Shown here: in pieces, positions 7,604 through 8,139 of the stretch | Layout: each line of letters starts with the position of its first letter | Numbering within the stretch: position 1 is the stretch's first letter | Source of the DNA: UBA4615 sp049422085 | GTDB taxonomy: Bacteria > Pseudomonadota > Gammaproteobacteria > Burkholderiales > Burkholderiaceae_E | DNA: 8,139 nucleotides | Assembly: GCA_049422085.1 (NCBI GenBank) | Contig: JBMSOD010000144.1 | Span: forward strand, 1 to 8,139 | Direction of reading: 5' to 3' | Notes under the pieces: model-generated | What the model was told of the DNA's origin: nothing | The model's database searches: none | The model's input: the letters and a program-made list of their open reading frames with translations, nothing else | Made by a program: the position numbers and the translations under genes

Positions 7604-8139
7604 CTAGGACTCGCTCCACGCCTGCGACAGCGCCTGGTCGATCCGATCCACCGGAATGACCTGAAGGCCTTCAATCCCCTTGCGAGGAAGATTGCCGCGC
7701 GGTGCGATCACCCTCGAAAAGCCCAGTTTCACTGCCTCGCGCAGACGCTCCTGTCCTCTGGGCGAGGGTCGGATCTCACCCGCCAGCCCCACTTCGCCGA
7801 AGACAGCGAGTCCACGCGGCAAGGCCTTGTTCTTGAGTGAAGAAACAATGGCGAGCAGGACCGCCAGATCTGCGGCAGGCTCTCCGATCCGGACCCCGCC
7901 CACGGCGTTGACGAAGACATCCTGATCAAAGCAGGCAATTCCGGCGTGCCGGTGCAAAACCGCGAGAAGCATGGCCAGACGCGCGGGTTCCAGGCCCACG
8001 GAGAGTCGCCGTGGATTGGGGACATGGGCCGTATCCACCAGGGCCTGCACTTCGACCAGAAGCGGGCGGGAGCCCTCCTGCGTGGCGAGCACACATGAGC
8101 CGGGAACCTGCCGCTCGTGCTGGGAAAGCAAGAGTGCCG
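7604..8139 (-). CDS. radA: RadA/Sms DNA recombination and repair protein, C-terminal part (cut by the window edge)
   Basis: RadA is a RecA-related ATPase that promotes branch migration and processing of recombination intermediates. Only the last 177 residues are present (usual full length is about 455); the zinc finger, Walker motifs and KNRFG motif would lie beyond base 8139. The Lon-like C-terminal domain is clear: ERQVPGSCVLATQEGSRPLLVEVQALV, then DVFVNAVGGVRIGEPAADLAVLLA, then VFGEVGLAGEIRPSPRGQERLREA, and a tail VIPVDRIDQALSQ. Where the Lon protease has its catalytic serine motif (GPSAG type), this has EPAADLA, as is usual for RadA, so no peptidase activity is expected. The frame remains open to the edge; the start is not in the window. 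Confidence 0.96.
   Translation of the reverse strand, partial: ALLLSQHERQVPGSCVLATQEGSRPLLVEVQALVDTAHVPNPRRLSVGLEPARLAMLLAVLHRHAGIACFDQDVFVNAVGGVRIGEPAADLAVLLAIVSSLKNKALPRGLAVFGEVGLAGEIRPSPRGQERLREAVKLGFSRVIAPRGNLPRKGIEGLQVIPVDRIDQALSQAWSES

Overview
The window is compact, GC-rich bacterial chromosome. The gene order tRNA-Leu, tig, clpP, clpX, lon, the character of the ClpX, ClpP and trigger factor proteins, and a complete hpnCDE squalene cassette point to a betaproteobacterium, most likely Burkholderiales. That placement is inference from protein character and synteny; I could not run a search. All reading frames are intact, with no insertion sequence, CRISPR array or phage gene.

Left half (bases 1 to about 4321, all on the minus strand, so read from right to left): tRNA-Leu(UAG), then tig (trigger factor), clpP, clpX and the first 233 codons of lon, which runs off the left edge. 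This is a proteostasis block. Trigger factor meets nascent chains at the ribosome, ClpX unfolds substrates and feeds them to the ClpP peptidase, and Lon is a second, independent ATP-dependent protease. Gaps are short (41 bp tig-clpP, 29 bp clpP-clpX). The exception is the 160-bp clpX-lon gap, which holds a terminator-like hairpin followed by a good match to a sigma-32 heat-shock promoter. lon therefore probably has its own stress-induced transcript. The leaders of clpP and lon share an almost identical block of about 21 nt around the ribosome-binding site.

Right half (4444 to 7555, plus strand): hpnC, hpnD and hpnE, joined by two ATGA stop/start overlaps. Together they convert two farnesyl diphosphates to squalene through presqualene diphosphate and hydroxysqualene. 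No squalene-hopene cyclase lies in the window, so the end product (hopanoids, or possibly C30 carotenoids) is not decided here. The 122-bp gap between tRNA-Leu and hpnC is a divergent promoter region. It contains a -10-like TACAAT lying over a perfect 6-bp inverted repeat.

Right edge (7604 to 8139, minus strand): the last 177 residues of RadA/Sms, a recombination and repair protein with a Lon-like C-terminal domain, converging on hpnE across a 48-bp gap with a small GC hairpin.

I found no new multigene system. The points worth a second look are regulatory: the lon heat-shock promoter, the shared clpP/lon leader, the inverted repeat at the hpnC promoter, and the lack of Shine-Dalgarno sequences across the hpn operon.
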